Shown here one piece after another: positions 52,367 through 62,313 of a stretch of DNA of 64,000 nucleotides. The DNA lies in NCBI GenBank assembly GCA_910575545.1, contig CAJTFH010000015.1:1-64000 (forward strand), given 5' to 3'. The notes beneath the pieces are model-generated. The model saw only the letters and a list, made by a program, of their open reading frames with translations. It was not told the DNA's origin and did no database searches. A program made the position numbers and the translations under genes. Positions within the stretch are counted from its first letter, which is position 1. Each line of letters starts with the position of its first letter. The stretch comes from Bacteroidales bacterium. GTDB taxonomy: Bacteria; Bacteroidota; Bacteroidia; Bacteroidales; Muribaculaceae.

Positions 52367-54955
52367 ATGAATTTCAACAGTTTCACTATTAAGTCGCAGG
52401 AAGCGATTCAGAAGGCGTTGGAATATACCCGCGATGCCGGTCAGCAGCAGATTGAGCCGGTGCATCTTCTAAAGGGTGTTTTCACTGAGGGGGAATCGCT
52501 GGTTAAATTCATTTTCCAGAAAGTGGGTGCCAATTTGGCAGTCGTGACATCGCAGGCAGACAGGGAAATTTCTTTGTTGCCGAAGGTGTCGGGGGGAGAA
52601 CCTTATCTAAGCCGCACATCTAATGATGTTTTGCAAAAGGCGCTTGATATCGCTAAAAAACAGGGCGATGAATATGTGACCCTTGAAGCCATGTTGATGG
52701 CCCTGTTCTCGATAAATTCAGCGGCCTCCACCATTCTTAAAGATGCCGGATTGAGTGAGAGGGAGCTGAAAAGTGCCGTAGATGAACTTCGTAAGGGGAA
52801 AAAGGCCACCGATCAAGGCGCGGAAGAAACGTATAATTCGCTTAATAAATATGCCATAAATCTCAATGAACGCGCGCGTTCAGGCAAACTCGACCCTGTG
52901 ATAGGGCGGGATGACGAGATTCGTCGTGTGCTTCAGATTCTGAGCCGCCGCACAAAGAACAATCCGATGCTTATCGGCGAACCAGGTACGGGTAAGACTG
53001 CCATTGCCGAGGGGTTGGCACAGCGAATCGTGCGTGGCGATGTGCCTGAGAACCTGCGCTCGAAACAGATTTTCTCGCTTGACATGGGCGCATTGGTGGC
53101 CGGAGCGAAATATAAGGGCGAATTTGAGGAAAGGCTTAAGGCTATAGTGAATGAGGTGACCCAAAGCGACGGAGAAATTATTCTATTTATTGATGAAATC
53201 CATACTCTTGTCGGCGCCGGTAAGGGTGAGGGGGCTATGGATGCCGCCAATATTCTGAAGCCGGCATTGGCACGCGGAGAACTGAGAAGCATAGGCGCCA
53301 CCACGCTCGACGAATACCAGAAATATTTCGAGAAGGATAAGGCTCTTGAGCGCCGTTTCCAGAAGGTGATGGTTAATGAACCTGATGAGATGAGTGCCAT
53401 AGCTATTCTGCGCGGTCTTAAGGAACGTTATGAGAACCATCACAAAGTGCGCATCCGTGACGAAGCGATTATTGCCGCCGTGCAGTTGTCGGAGAGGTAT
53501 ATAACCGACAGGTTTTTGCCTGACAAAGCGATAGATCTTGTTGACGAGGCCGCCTCGAAATTGAGACTGGAAATAGACTCTGTGCCGCAGGCGCTTGATG
53601 AGATTTCGCGCATGATTGCACAGAAAGAGATTGAACGCGAGGCCATAAAACGTGAAGGCGACAAGGAGAAGGTGCGTGAGATTGAGAAAGATCTGGCACA
53701 GCTCCGCGAAGAAGAGAAAGAGTTTACTGCAAAGTGGAAGGCTGAGAAGGAACTAATCAACCGTATCCAGCAGAATAAGATTGATATTGAACAATTAAAT
53801 TTCGACGCAGACAGGGCAGAGCGTGAGGGCGATTATGCTAAAGTGGCAGAAATCCGTTATTCGCGTGTGCAGGAGAAAGAAAACGAGAACACACGGATTC
53901 AGGATCAGCTCAAAGCCATGCAAGGCGAGAAAGCCTTGATTAAAGAGGAGGTGGATGCTGAGGATATTGCCGATGTAGTGTCGCGCTGGACTGGCATACC
54001 CGTCAACAAAATGGTGCAGAGCGAGAAAGAGAAACTGCTCCATCTTGAAGAGGAATTGCATGAGCGTGTTATAGGCCAGGATGAGGCAATCAGGGCGATA
54101 GCAGATGCTGTGCGTCGCAGTCGTGCGGGATTGAATGATCCGCGCAGACCTATAGGCTCGTTCATTTTCCTTGGTACTACCGGCGTTGGTAAGACTGAGC
54201 TTGCCAAAGCGTTGGCCGAGTATCTGTTTGACGACGAGAATATGATGACCAGAATTGACATGAGTGAGTATCAGGAGAAGCACGCGGTGTCAAGGCTTGT
54301 CGGAGCGCCTCCGGGATATGTCGGATATGATGAAGGTGGCCAGTTGACTGAGGCTGTAAGGCGTAAGCCTTATTCAGTGGTGTTGTTTGATGAGATTGAG
54401 AAGGCGCATCCTGATGTGTTCAATATCTTGCTTCAAGTACTCGATGACGGCCGTCTGACCGACAACAAGGGGCGTATGGTCAACTTCAAGAACACTATTA
54501 TCATCATGACCTCAAATATGGGTTCATCTGTTATTCGCGACAATTTCGCCAAGATGACTTCTGAAAACAAAGACGAGGTTGTTGAGAAAACCAAGCAGGA
54601 GGTGCTTGAGATGCTTAAACAGACTATAAGGCCTGAATTTCTCAATCGTATTGATGAAACGATTATGTTCACACCCCTGAATGAGGCAGAGATTGAGGAG
54701 ATTGTAGGTTTGCAGGTGAAGAGTGTCAAAAATATGCTTGCTGTAAATGGTATTACCCTTGAGGTTACGCCTGCGGCATTGAAGTTCCTTGCTGAAGAGG
54801 GTTATGATCCCGAATTCGGTGCGCGTCCGGTCAAGAGGGTTATCCACCGTCTGGTGCTTAACCGCTTGTCGAAAGACATATTGTCGCAAAGTGTAGATAA
54901 AGAAAAACCTATTATCATCGATGTGGCTGATGATGACCTGGTTTTTAAGAATTAA
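52367..54955 (+). CDS. clpB: ClpB disaggregase
   Basis: An 862-residue Hsp100 chaperone that pulls apart protein aggregates together with DnaK. The start ATG 52367 ([20 protein letters not shown]) is chosen over a longer frame because it begins the Clp-N domain. Walker A sites are GEPGTGKT (about 204-211) and GTTGVGKT (about 603-610). The long coiled-coil middle domain (about 410-530), required for disaggregation and lacking in ClpA/ClpC, is present. There is no ClpP-binding loop signature. Full length. Confidence 0.97.
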   Translation: MNFNSFTIKSQEAIQKALEYTRDAGQQQIEPVHLLKGVFTEGESLVKFIFQKVGANLAVVTSQADREISLLPKVSGGEPYLSRTSNDVLQKALDIAKKQGDEYVTLEAMLMALFSINSAASTILKDAGLSERELKSAVDELRKGKKATDQGAEETYNSLNKYAINLNERARSGKLDPVIGRDDEIRRVLQILSRRTKNNPMLIGEPGTGKTAIAEGLAQRIVRGDVPENLRSKQIFSLDMGALVAGAKYKGEFEERLKAIVNEVTQSDGEIILFIDEIHTLVGAGKGEGAMDAANILKPALARGELRSIGATTLDEYQKYFEKDKALERRFQKVMVNEPDEMSAIAILRGLKERYENHHKVRIRDEAIIAAVQLSERYITDRFLPDKAIDLVDEAASKLRLEIDSVPQALDEISRMIAQKEIEREAIKREGDKEKVREIEKDLAQLREEEKEFTAKWKAEKELINRIQQNKIDIEQLNFDADRAEREGDYAKVAEIRYSRVQEKENENTRIQDQLKAMQGEKALIKEEVDAEDIADVVSRWTGIPVNKMVQSEKEKLLHLEEELHERVIGQDEAIRAIADAVRRSRAGLNDPRRPIGSFIFLGTTGVGKTELAKALAEYLFDDENMMTRIDMSEYQEKHAVSRLVGAPPGYVGYDEGGQLTEAVRRKPYSVVLFDEIEKAHPDVFNILLQVLDDGRLTDNKGRMVNFKNTIIIMTSNMGSSVIRDNFAKMTSENKDEVVEKTKQEVLEMLKQTIRPEFLNRIDETIMFTPLNEAEIEEIVGLQVKSVKNMLAVNGITLEVTPAALKFLAEEGYDPEFGARPVKRVIHRLVLNRLSKDILSQSVDKEKPIIIDVADDDLVFKN

Positions 54956-55060
54956 AGTATTTACTTTTACGAAAATTAATTATTAACAACTTTTTCATTG
55001 TCGGGAGTTTGTGGATGCAATAAATTTCCGGCAATGAAAATCCAGAATTCAAAAAGGGAT

Positions 55061-55540
55061 ATGAAGAAATATTTTTACTACATTCTGCTCCTGCTGCCAT
55101 TGGCAATGGTGGCAACTGCATGTGATGACGACGATGACAACAAGGTGCCTGATGTGAGTGTTAATGCCACTATCTCCGGGGGAGTGTTTTATGAGGATGA
55201 AATCTATGTTGTGCAGGGTGAGGAGCTGAAAATCGACGCTCTGTCGCTTGTGAACCGTACGAAGAAAGATGGCGCTATGGGCGCAGTTACCTATTATTGG
55301 GATAATTATCTGATTGGTACGAATATTACCCAGCCGTTCAGCCTCACTGTCAACACAGCTGACCAACCGGTAGGGCGTCACCTTCTGCAGGCCCAGATGC
55401 CTATTTATGTTGTTGATTACCCGATTTGCTGGGGCTATATACAGTATTATGTGAATATAGTTGAAACTGCCGACGAACTCCCAGGCGACGGCAACGTGAC
55501 CTCAAAAGTAGTCGATGGAATCATAAAAACCAAAGAATAA
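55061..55540 (+). CDS. Small lipoprotein of unknown function
   Basis: A 159-residue lipoprotein. ATG 55061 follows AAAAGGGAT and gives the signal MKKYFYYILLLLPLAMVATA then Cys and a run of Asp (CDDDDDNK), the typical Bacteroidetes lipoprotein export signal for surface placement. An upstream ATG at 55034 is possible. The mature part is an Ig-like beta domain (GGVFYEDEIYVVQGEELKID, PIYVVDYPICWGYIQYYVNI). No known family. A terminator follows. Confidence 0.78.
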   Translation: MKKYFYYILLLLPLAMVATACDDDDDNKVPDVSVNATISGGVFYEDEIYVVQGEELKIDALSLVNRTKKDGAMGAVTYYWDNYLIGTNITQPFSLTVNTADQPVGRHLLQAQMPIYVVDYPICWGYIQYYVNIVETADELPGDGNVTSKVVDGIIKTKE

Positions 55541-55591
55541 CCGTTTAGGCAAGTTGCAGACTTGCGGTTTAAGAACACTCTTTCATAAAAG

Positions 55592-55627
55592 AGGCTTATC
55601 CATAGTTGTTATGGAATAAGCCTTTTT
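55592..55627 (+). terminator. Rho-independent terminator
   Basis: AGGCTTAT-CCATA pairs with TATGG-ATAAGCCT (55610-55623) around a short loop, followed by a T run. It separates the lipoprotein gene from the phosphoribosyltransferase/HAD pair. Confidence 0.85.
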
Positions 55628-55688
55628 GTTGCAATAATGCCTATAAATAGCCGTTTATTTAGATGGAGTGTGTTTTGATAATGGATAT

Positions 55689-56258
55689 ATGAAGGTTGTA
55701 ACGTTAACGGAAGATGTATTCAAGAATTGTTGCAGACAATTAGCGGATATCATATATGAAGATGGCTTTTCCTATGATTGTATGGTTGGGATTGCTAATG
55801 GTGGGGTATATGTCGCACGCGAGATGGCAGGTGGGGCTGGCGTCCCATTGTATTATGTGAAACTGCAACGCCGCACAACCGGATTGAAAAACAAGGTTCT
55901 ACGGAAGATTATATGCAAACTTCCATTGATTATGAGCAACAGGCTTAGGATAATAGAATCCCATGTCCTAGGGTGCATATCGTGTTTATCCGGACATAAG
56001 ACTAAAAAGGTAGAGATTACTACTGAATTAAAGGATGCTATTTGCAATGGGGCAAAAAATGTGCTATTGGTGGATGACGCAGTGGATAGTGGTCAAACAC
56101 TTCTGAGTGTAAAAGCTGCTATTGAAGGTATTTGTCCGCATATAACAGTCAGAACTGCTGTGATTACGGTTACCAGAGAGAATGCCTTGGGATTGGCCGA
56201 CTACAGATTGTTCCAGGATTGCACTATAGTTAGATTCCCATGGTCACTCGACGCTTGA
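55689..56258 (+). CDS. Phosphoribosyltransferase
   Basis: A 189-residue type I phosphoribosyltransferase from ATG 55689. The PRPP-binding signature VLLVDDAVDSGQTL lies at about residues 125-138, and GIANGGVYVAREMA near residue 35 resembles the PPi-binding loop. A central basic/hydrophobic insert (NKVLRKIICKLPLIMSNRLR) is unusual. The substrate base is not visible from sequence. The HAD gene follows after four bases. The pair is more AT-rich than its neighbours, a possible sign of transfer. Confidence 0.82.
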   Translation: MKVVTLTEDVFKNCCRQLADIIYEDGFSYDCMVGIANGGVYVAREMAGGAGVPLYYVKLQRRTTGLKNKVLRKIICKLPLIMSNRLRIIESHVLGCISCLSGHKTKKVEITTELKDAICNGAKNVLLVDDAVDSGQTLLSVKAAIEGICPHITVRTAVITVTRENALGLADYRLFQDCTIVRFPWSLDA

Positions 56259-56262
56259 CAGT

Positions 56263-56853
56263 ATGAAAAAAAATGCGGTGGTAATTGATCTGGATGGCAC
56301 ATTGGTGGCGTGTAATTCATTCGTGAAATACGTGGGCTGGATTGGGCGAAAGCATATCCAGGTATGGGTGATTGTTCTATTACGTAAGCTACGGCTGATA
56401 TCACATAGTGTGGCAAAGCAGCGTGTTATGGCATTAGAAGTCTCTGATGAAGAGATAGATAGGTTCGTCGATTTTTTGACGGGGTACACACGTCGCGAAT
56501 TGTTAGAGAGTTACCAAAATGGTGATAATATGATTGTTCTTGCAACTGCTGCTCCGGATATTTATGCAATCCGCTTTGCAAACAAACTTGGTATCAATTA
56601 TGTGTGTGCAACAACTAAAGATGGCCAGGAAAACAAAGGAGTTGTTAAGTTGGAGGGTGTCCAAAAACTTCTTGCTGACGAAAATCTTATATTGTCGGCT
56701 GTTATAACTGACCATGAAGATGATTTGCCATTATTGCAATTCAATCGGCATGGTGAGAATATACTTGTATATCCGAAGCAATCAACGGTTGAAAAACTGG
56801 ATGAAAACAGTGTTGAATATTCATTGTTTCTCGGAAAGTTCGAGCCAGCGTAG
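56263..56853 (+). CDS. HAD-superfamily phosphatase
   Basis: A 196-residue hydrolase. Motif I is DLDGTL at residues 9-14 (nucleophile Asp9), a Thr motif II occurs in VLATAAPDIYA, and motif IV is AVITDHEDDLPLL. Between motifs I and II lies a helical cap of the phosphoserine-phosphatase-like type with a hydrophobic stretch (HIQVWVIVLLRKLRLI). The substrate is unknown; pairing with a phosphoribosyltransferase suggests a nucleotide or phosphoribosyl compound. The 3' end overlaps the convergent ABC-F gene by 33 bases. Confidence 0.85.
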   Translation: MKKNAVVIDLDGTLVACNSFVKYVGWIGRKHIQVWVIVLLRKLRLISHSVAKQRVMALEVSDEEIDRFVDFLTGYTRRELLESYQNGDNMIVLATAAPDIYAIRFANKLGINYVCATTKDGQENKGVVKLEGVQKLLADENLILSAVITDHEDDLPLLQFNRHGENILVYPKQSTVEKLDENSVEYSLFLGKFEPA

Positions 56854-58698
56854 TTCTTTGATGTCGAGGAGGTCTTTGAGCTGGTTATAGCGCAGGGATT
56901 TTGCTTCGATGTCGGTTAATTGTTCTCCGGAGGCGAATGCGGCTTCGAGCATTGCTTTTTCGGTGGAAAGCTCATCTATCTCAACGGTCAGTTCCTCCAG
57001 TTCTTTCCGTTCCTTAAATGACAGTTTTGCGGGACGGTCTGCTTTGTCTTTCCCAGTGCCGTTTTTCTTCGTTTTCTCAGTTATTTTGGCCTTTTCGTTT
57101 GCGTTTTGGGTCGCCATGTCTTGTTGCCATTTCCGATAGTCGGAATAGTTGCCGGGGAAATCTTTTACAACGCCGTTGCCTTCGAGCACAAACAGATGGT
57201 CGACAATATTGTCGAGAAAATAACGGTCGTGTGATATTATTATGGCACATCCCTTGAAATCAGAGAGATATTCTTCTAATAGTCCGAGGGTGATAATGTC
57301 GAGATCATTGGTCGGCTCGTCAAGTATAAGGAAGTTGGGAGAGCGCATCAAAACAGCCGCCAAATGTAGTCTGCAACGTTCTCCACCGCTCAGTTTTGCA
57401 ATGTGTTTTTGCTGGTCGGCCGGAGAGAAGAGGAAGTGCTGCAGGAATTGGGATGGTGAGAGATGTTGTGAGCCGTCATTCATCACTACATTTTCTGCAA
57501 TTTCAGTTATGGCGTCGATGACTTTCTTGGCTGGGTCGAATGAGATGCCGTCTTGGCTGTAATACCCGAACTTGACGGTTTCTCCGACATCCCATTTTCC
57601 GGAATCGGAAGGAACCAGTCCCTGCAGCATTTTTATGAAGGTTGATTTTCCGACTCCGTTTGTTCCGATTATTCCCAGTTTCTCATAACGTGAGAACACA
57701 TAGTTGAAATCGTTGAGGATAATCTTGTCGCCATATCGTTTTGAGATGTGTGATGCCTCGAAAATTTTTGAACCGATGTATGAAGATTTTACCGATAGGT
57801 TAACGTTTCTCTCACGAAGGTCTATGGCCGCACGTTTTTTCAGGTCGTAGAAAGCGTCGATGCGGAATTTGGCTTTGCCGGCGCGGGCCTGAGGCTGGCG
57901 GTTCATCCACTCCTGCTCTCGGCGCAAAGTGTTTTTGACTTTAGCCAACTCGGCCGTCATTGCTTCGATTCTTTCGCTGCGACGGCGCAGGTAGTTATCA
58001 TAATTGCCATCATAGAAAAACGCCTGTTCATGATCGAGCTCGATTATTTTGCTGCATATGCGGTCGAGAAAATACCGGTCATGTGTGACCATCAGTATGG
58101 TCATCTTCGACTGTGACAGATAGCTTTCAAGCCATTCTATAGAGGATATGTCGAGGTGGTTTGTCGGTTCATCAAGGATAAGCAGGTCGGGATTTTCCAA
58201 TATGATCTTAGCCAGTGCTACCCGTTTTTTCTGTCCGCCTGAAAGCACACTGACCGGCATTGAGAAATCGGGTATGCCAAGTTGCGACAGCATCTGTTTC
58301 AGGCGGTCTTCATAGTCCCATGCCTGAGATGCATCCATCAGTTCTGTTGCGTGTGCGATTTTGTTTATGTCGCCAGATTGCAATGCCGCTTCATAAGATT
58401 CTATGGCAATGATAATAGGTCCGCTGTCGCCGATGCATGTCTGTAGAACAGAAAGGTTGTTGTCGAGATGTGGGGTCTGCTCCAAAAATCCGACTTTAAG
58501 GTCATTGCGGAATATGACAGACCCGCTATCAGCGCTCTCTGTGCCGGCTATACACCTCAACAGGGTTGTTTTGCCCATTCCGTTTTTTGCAATAAGTCCG
58601 ATTTTGTCGCCTTCGTTGATTCCAAAGGTGATATCGGCGAAGAGCATACGGTCTCCGTAGCTTTTTGTCAGGTTCTCAATCTGCAGGTAACTGGCCAT
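56821..58698 (-). CDS. ABC-F family ATPase (Uup-like)
   Basis: A 625-residue protein with two ABC domains and no membrane segments. Walker A sites: AKNGMGKTTLLR (near 40) and GTNGVGKSTF (near 350). Signature motifs: LSGGQKKRVA and LSGGERCRLH. A linker of about 80 residues between the domains and a C-terminal coiled coil (KLSFKERKELEELTVEIDEL) are typical of Uup-type ABC-F proteins, which act on ribosomes or branched DNA. No antibiotic-resistance signature is visible. A CAAAGGTA block at 58718-58725 (TACCTTTG on the minus strand) is its likely -7 box. Confidence 0.94.
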   Translation of the reverse strand: MASYLQIENLTKSYGDRMLFADITFGINEGDKIGLIAKNGMGKTTLLRCIAGTESADSGSVIFRNDLKVGFLEQTPHLDNNLSVLQTCIGDSGPIIIAIESYEAALQSGDINKIAHATELMDASQAWDYEDRLKQMLSQLGIPDFSMPVSVLSGGQKKRVALAKIILENPDLLILDEPTNHLDISSIEWLESYLSQSKMTILMVTHDRYFLDRICSKIIELDHEQAFFYDGNYDNYLRRRSERIEAMTAELAKVKNTLRREQEWMNRQPQARAGKAKFRIDAFYDLKKRAAIDLRERNVNLSVKSSYIGSKIFEASHISKRYGDKIILNDFNYVFSRYEKLGIIGTNGVGKSTFIKMLQGLVPSDSGKWDVGETVKFGYYSQDGISFDPAKKVIDAITEIAENVVMNDGSQHLSPSQFLQHFLFSPADQQKHIAKLSGGERCRLHLAAVLMRSPNFLILDEPTNDLDIITLGLLEEYLSDFKGCAIIISHDRYFLDNIVDHLFVLEGNGVVKDFPGNYSDYRKWQQDMATQNANEKAKITEKTKKNGTGKDKADRPAKLSFKERKELEELTVEIDELSTEKAMLEAAFASGEQLTDIEAKSLRYNQLKDLLDIKELRWLELSEKQ

Positions 58699-58770
58699 AT
58701 AAATGCGGTTTCAATTGCAAAGGTAAGAAAATTGTGCATATGGTCTGTCAAAAAAGTGAAACTTCCGATA

Positions 58771-58800
58771 TTGCCGATTGCCGACAAATTACTACCTTTG
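58771..58800 (+). promoter_or_regulatory. Promoter of the nusB cluster
   Basis: TTG (58771-58773) and TACCTTTG (58793-58800) are separated by 19 bases, a very good Bacteroidetes -33/-7 pair, 34 bases before nusB. The opposite strand carries the -7 box of the ABC-F gene, so this is a divergent promoter region. Confidence 0.68.
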
Positions 58801-58834
58801 CAGCGACCGAAACAAACAATAGGACATTTAGAAA

Positions 58835-60262
58835 ATGATTAATCGAATTTTGATACGGATAAAGGTTGTGCAGATGCTCTATTCTTATCTGCTGACCCGT
58901 AATGAATTCCAGCTACAACAGGCTCCGGTTGCCAAAAGCCGCGACAGCAAATATGCCTACTCAACCTATCTGAATATCCTGCTGCTTGTCATGGAACTGT
59001 CGGGCTATAGGGTGGATAACGCACGCAGACGCAACCCGATGGAGGCTTTGGGTGATGCCAATATGCTTTCGGGTAATAAACTAGCCCAGGCATTGGCTTC
59101 CAATATCGACATTCGCGACATTATAGCGAAAGGGGGCACTGGTATAGAATTGTTTGATGACACGCTTCTGCGTCTTTATAGTCTGATAACAAAATCGGCG
59201 GCATATACTGATTACCGTAAGAAAAAACGCCATGACCTTGAGGAGGATGTGCAGTTCTGGTGCGTGATTATCAACACTGTCATAGCAATGAATCCGTTGG
59301 TGATTGAGGCTGCCCGTGGCAATGAAGAATTCACATTGGCCGGTTTCCAAAAGGGTGTAGAGATGGCTGTTGCAACTCTGAACGACTATCAAGATACCCA
59401 GACGTCGTTTGCCAGGGCAAAACAGTCTCTGAATGAATCGCTTGAGAAGGCGTATGAACTTTATCATGCCCTTCTGATTCTTCCGGTATATATAACGGAC
59501 ATGGAGAATGAGCGCATAGAGGCCGCAAAAACGAAGTATTGTCCTACCGACTATGAGCTAAATCCAAACATGAGATTCGTTGAGAATGCCTATGTTGAAG
59601 CAATCAGACATAATCCTGATATGGAGGCATATCTGAAGAAGCATCCTTTCTCATGGGATTCGGATTATTATATGCTTAAGGAGCTGCTTGATAAAATCAA
59701 GGCTTCTGAAGCATATAAAGAATATATGGATGAAGAGACCACCGATTTTGCCCGTGATTGTGAATTGTGGCGCACATTGTTGCGCACGGTGGTGTTCCCA
59801 TCCGATGCCTTGGCAGAGGCTATGGAGGCACGCTCGGTTTACTGGAACGACGACCTTGCTATTATGGGGACGTTTGTGTTGAAGTCAATCAAACATTTCG
59901 CTGCATCCGGACGGGTCGACACGTCATTGCTGCCAATTTATAAGGATGATGAGGATGCCAAATTCGGGCCGGAACTGTTCTTGACTGCTATTAAAGAACG
60001 AGATACCTATAAGTCTTACATAGAAAAATTCATCAATGACAGTTCGTGGGATCCTGAACGTCTGGCATTCATGGATATCGTTATTCTTATAACTGCAATC
60101 ACAGAATTGTTGAAATTTCCAGCAATTCCTATGGCGGTGACCATGAACGAATATGTGGAGATTGCCAATTACTATAGCACTCAACGTAGCGGACAATTTA
60201 TCAACGGCGTGCTTTTCTCCATTGCGAATTACCTTAGGGAAGAGGGCAGACTGGCAAAATAA
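58835..60262 (+). CDS. nusB: NusB-family transcription antitermination protein, enlarged
   Basis: A 475-residue protein whose C-terminal ~120 residues form the NusB RNA-binding helical domain (ERLAFMDIVILITAITELLK, NEYVEIANYYSTQRSGQFIN). The first ~330 residues are helical (MINRILIRIKVVQMLYSYLL) with an inserted region. E. coli NusB has about 140 residues and Bacteroides forms are about 300, so this is a long version. It should join NusE/NusG in rRNA antitermination. It opens the nusB-yajC-ybbR-coaE cluster. Confidence 0.88.
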   Translation: MINRILIRIKVVQMLYSYLLTRNEFQLQQAPVAKSRDSKYAYSTYLNILLLVMELSGYRVDNARRRNPMEALGDANMLSGNKLAQALASNIDIRDIIAKGGTGIELFDDTLLRLYSLITKSAAYTDYRKKKRHDLEEDVQFWCVIINTVIAMNPLVIEAARGNEEFTLAGFQKGVEMAVATLNDYQDTQTSFARAKQSLNESLEKAYELYHALLILPVYITDMENERIEAAKTKYCPTDYELNPNMRFVENAYVEAIRHNPDMEAYLKKHPFSWDSDYYMLKELLDKIKASEAYKEYMDEETTDFARDCELWRTLLRTVVFPSDALAEAMEARSVYWNDDLAIMGTFVLKSIKHFAASGRVDTSLLPIYKDDEDAKFGPELFLTAIKERDTYKSYIEKFINDSSWDPERLAFMDIVILITAITELLKFPAIPMAVTMNEYVEIANYYSTQRSGQFINGVLFSIANYLREEGRLAK

Positions 60263-60349
60263 ATCAGCCGGTTTGAACGTTGTCTCTATTAAAGGCCATG
60301 GTATCGGCTATGTCTTGAAACAATAACCATTTAAAACAACGCAAAAAGA

Positions 60350-60676
60350 ATGTTACAGCAACTTATTCCCCTCCAGGCTCAGGCTGGTGGAGGTATTTCC
60401 GGAATTGTCATGATTGTGGTTCTGATCGCAATCTTCTATTTCATGATGATTCGTCCACAACAAAAGAAACAAAAAGAAATCCGTAAATTCCGTGAAGGCC
60501 TTCAGAAGGGTGACAGTATCATTACCGCAGGTGGTATTTATGGGAAAATCAAAGAAATCAAGGAAAACGTTTTTATAATCTCGATTGCCGACGGGGTGTC
60601 GATTAAGATTGACAAAGGTTCTGTGTATCCTTCGGCTGCTGATGCTGCTGCAGACACAGAGTCGAAAAAGGCATAA
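60350..60676 (+). CDS. yajC: Preprotein translocase subunit YajC
   Basis: A 108-residue protein with one transmembrane helix (VMIVVLIAIFYFMMIRPQQK) and the conserved YFMMIRPQQKKQKE and GDSIITAGGIYGKI motifs. YajC accompanies SecDF at the Sec channel. The N-terminus is slightly longer than usual. It follows nusB by 87 bases, the normal Bacteroidetes gene order. Confidence 0.95.
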   Translation: MLQQLIPLQAQAGGGISGIVMIVVLIAIFYFMMIRPQQKKQKEIRKFREGLQKGDSIITAGGIYGKIKEIKENVFIISIADGVSIKIDKGSVYPSAADAAADTESKKA

Positions 60677-60696
60677 GTGAGATAATCCTTGTAAGA

Positions 60697-61671
60697 TTGG
60701 ATTTCAGAGGATTATATAAAAGAATGAGAGAAAGGTTACGCTCTGGGGAAGGGCGTAACATTCTCTCCTTTTTTGTTTTTTTGGCAATATCAACAGTTTT
60801 CTGGTTTCTGTTGGCATTAAACGATGATGTGCAGAAAAACTATGTGCTGCCCGTGACTATTGAATCCTTTCCTGAAAATGCGACTATATTATCGGGTTAT
60901 AACCCTACGTTGAATGTAACTATTAAAGATAAGGGGTCGTCGTTGATGCAGGTGGCGTGGGGTAATTCCCCTTCGATGAAAATCAATTTCGAGAATTTCA
61001 CACGCTTGAATGACAGTGTGCTCCTTCTTAGTTCTGCCCAGCTGAATTCAGCTGTCAGGAATATATTCGGCATGGGGTCGACGGTGGTCACCATGCGTCC
61101 TGATTCGTTAAAACTGATATATACCACCAATCCCGGAGTGAAAGTGCCTCTGGTGATTAAAAGCAGCATCCGAACATTGCCGCAATATGCATATGCCGGC
61201 CATCCGATATGTGACATTGACTCTGTGGTGTTATATTCCAATTCATCGCGACGTTACGATATCCATTCTATCTCAACCAAACCAATAGATCTTGTCAATC
61301 TGACCGATACCTCGTCTGTTGAGACTGCTTTGGATGTGCCTGCCGGAATGAGGGTTATTCCGTCGTCGGTTAAAGTCACATTCCCGGTTGAGCCTTTGGT
61401 TGCAAAAAGACGATCAGTGGCGATAACGGCTGTTAATGTTCCTGCATGGCGTAAACTGGTTACCTTCCCGTCGATGGTTGAAGTTTCGTATTTATTGCCT
61501 AAAAGCATGTATAATAAGGATAATGTGGCAATTAAGGCGACGGTTGATTATAATATGATTCGTCCGGATGTTAAATCACTTAATGTGGGCATCTCAAAGT
61601 TGCCTACATATTTTAAAAGCATCAGTGTTAATCCTCAACAGGTGGAATTTGTAATTGAGGATGCTGAGTAA
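60697..61671 (+). CDS. YbbR-like domain protein
   Basis: A 324-residue membrane-anchored protein. A TTG at 60697 is the likely start because residues DFRGLYKRMRERLRSGEGRN match the family's N-terminus; ATG 60724 is an alternative. One transmembrane helix (ILSFFVFLAISTVFWFLLAL) precedes three YbbR-like beta repeats (NYVLPVTIESFPENATILSG, VPLVIKSSIRTLPQYAYAGH, RSVAITAVNVPAWRKLVTFP). In Firmicutes CdaR-like YbbR proteins regulate cyclic di-AMP synthases, but no such synthase is in the window. Sits between yajC and coaE, as in other Bacteroidales. Confidence 0.87.
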   Translation: MDFRGLYKRMRERLRSGEGRNILSFFVFLAISTVFWFLLALNDDVQKNYVLPVTIESFPENATILSGYNPTLNVTIKDKGSSLMQVAWGNSPSMKINFENFTRLNDSVLLLSSAQLNSAVRNIFGMGSTVVTMRPDSLKLIYTTNPGVKVPLVIKSSIRTLPQYAYAGHPICDIDSVVLYSNSSRRYDIHSISTKPIDLVNLTDTSSVETALDVPAGMRVIPSSVKVTFPVEPLVAKRRSVAITAVNVPAWRKLVTFPSMVEVSYLLPKSMYNKDNVAIKATVDYNMIRPDVKSLNVGISKLPTYFKSISVNPQQVEFVIEDAE

Positions 61672-61683
61672 CAATTAAACGCT

Positions 61684-62313
61684 ATGGTTACGGCTGTTTC
61701 AGGTGGTATAGGATGTGGCAAGTCGGTAGTATGCCGAATCCTTCAGACGTTGGGATATGAAGTGTATGATTGCGACAGCCGTGCGAAGGCCATAATGGAT
61801 GCTGACGCCGGAATCAAATTGTTGATTGCCGAAGAGATAAGCCGGGATGTAATTGTGGAGTTGGAATGCGGATTCCAACAGATTAACCGCAAACGGTTGG
61901 CTGAAATTGTGTTTAATGATGAAGCGGCATTATCTAAGTTAAATGCTATTGTTCATTCTGCAGTAAGAGCTGATATCGGCAAATGGATATGTAATAATCT
62001 GACAACAGAGACTGTTGAAAGGCCTCATCTGTTTATAGAGACTGCGATTCTGATGGAAAGCGGTCTTGATAAAATGGTCGACGATGTGTGGGAAGTATGT
62101 GCTCCTGAAAACCTTAGGATTGAACGTGCCATGAAACGTGATAATGCTTCGCGACATCAGATTGAGGCCAGAATCCGTAACCAACAGCCTCTTTGTTATG
62201 ATGAAGAATTAGTTCCTGAAATCCCGGTCAATATCATAACAAACGATGATAGGCATCCTGTTTTGCCACGGATATTGGAATTGCTTGATTATTCCATACC
62301 TATGATGTTATAA
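61684..62313 (+). CDS. coaE: Dephospho-CoA kinase
   Basis: A 209-residue kinase that adds the 3'-phosphate to dephospho-CoA, the last step of CoA synthesis. The P-loop GGIGCGKS is at residues 7-14, the CoA-site DCDSRAKAIMD at about 30-40, and a RIRNQQPLCYD-type lid follows. The 3' end overlaps the convergent amidase gene by 25 bases. 12 bases separate it from the ybbR-like gene. Confidence 0.95.
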   Translation: MVTAVSGGIGCGKSVVCRILQTLGYEVYDCDSRAKAIMDADAGIKLLIAEEISRDVIVELECGFQQINRKRLAEIVFNDEAALSKLNAIVHSAVRADIGKWICNNLTTETVERPHLFIETAILMESGLDKMVDDVWEVCAPENLRIERAMKRDNASRHQIEARIRNQQPLCYDEELVPEIPVNIITNDDRHPVLPRILELLDYSIPMML

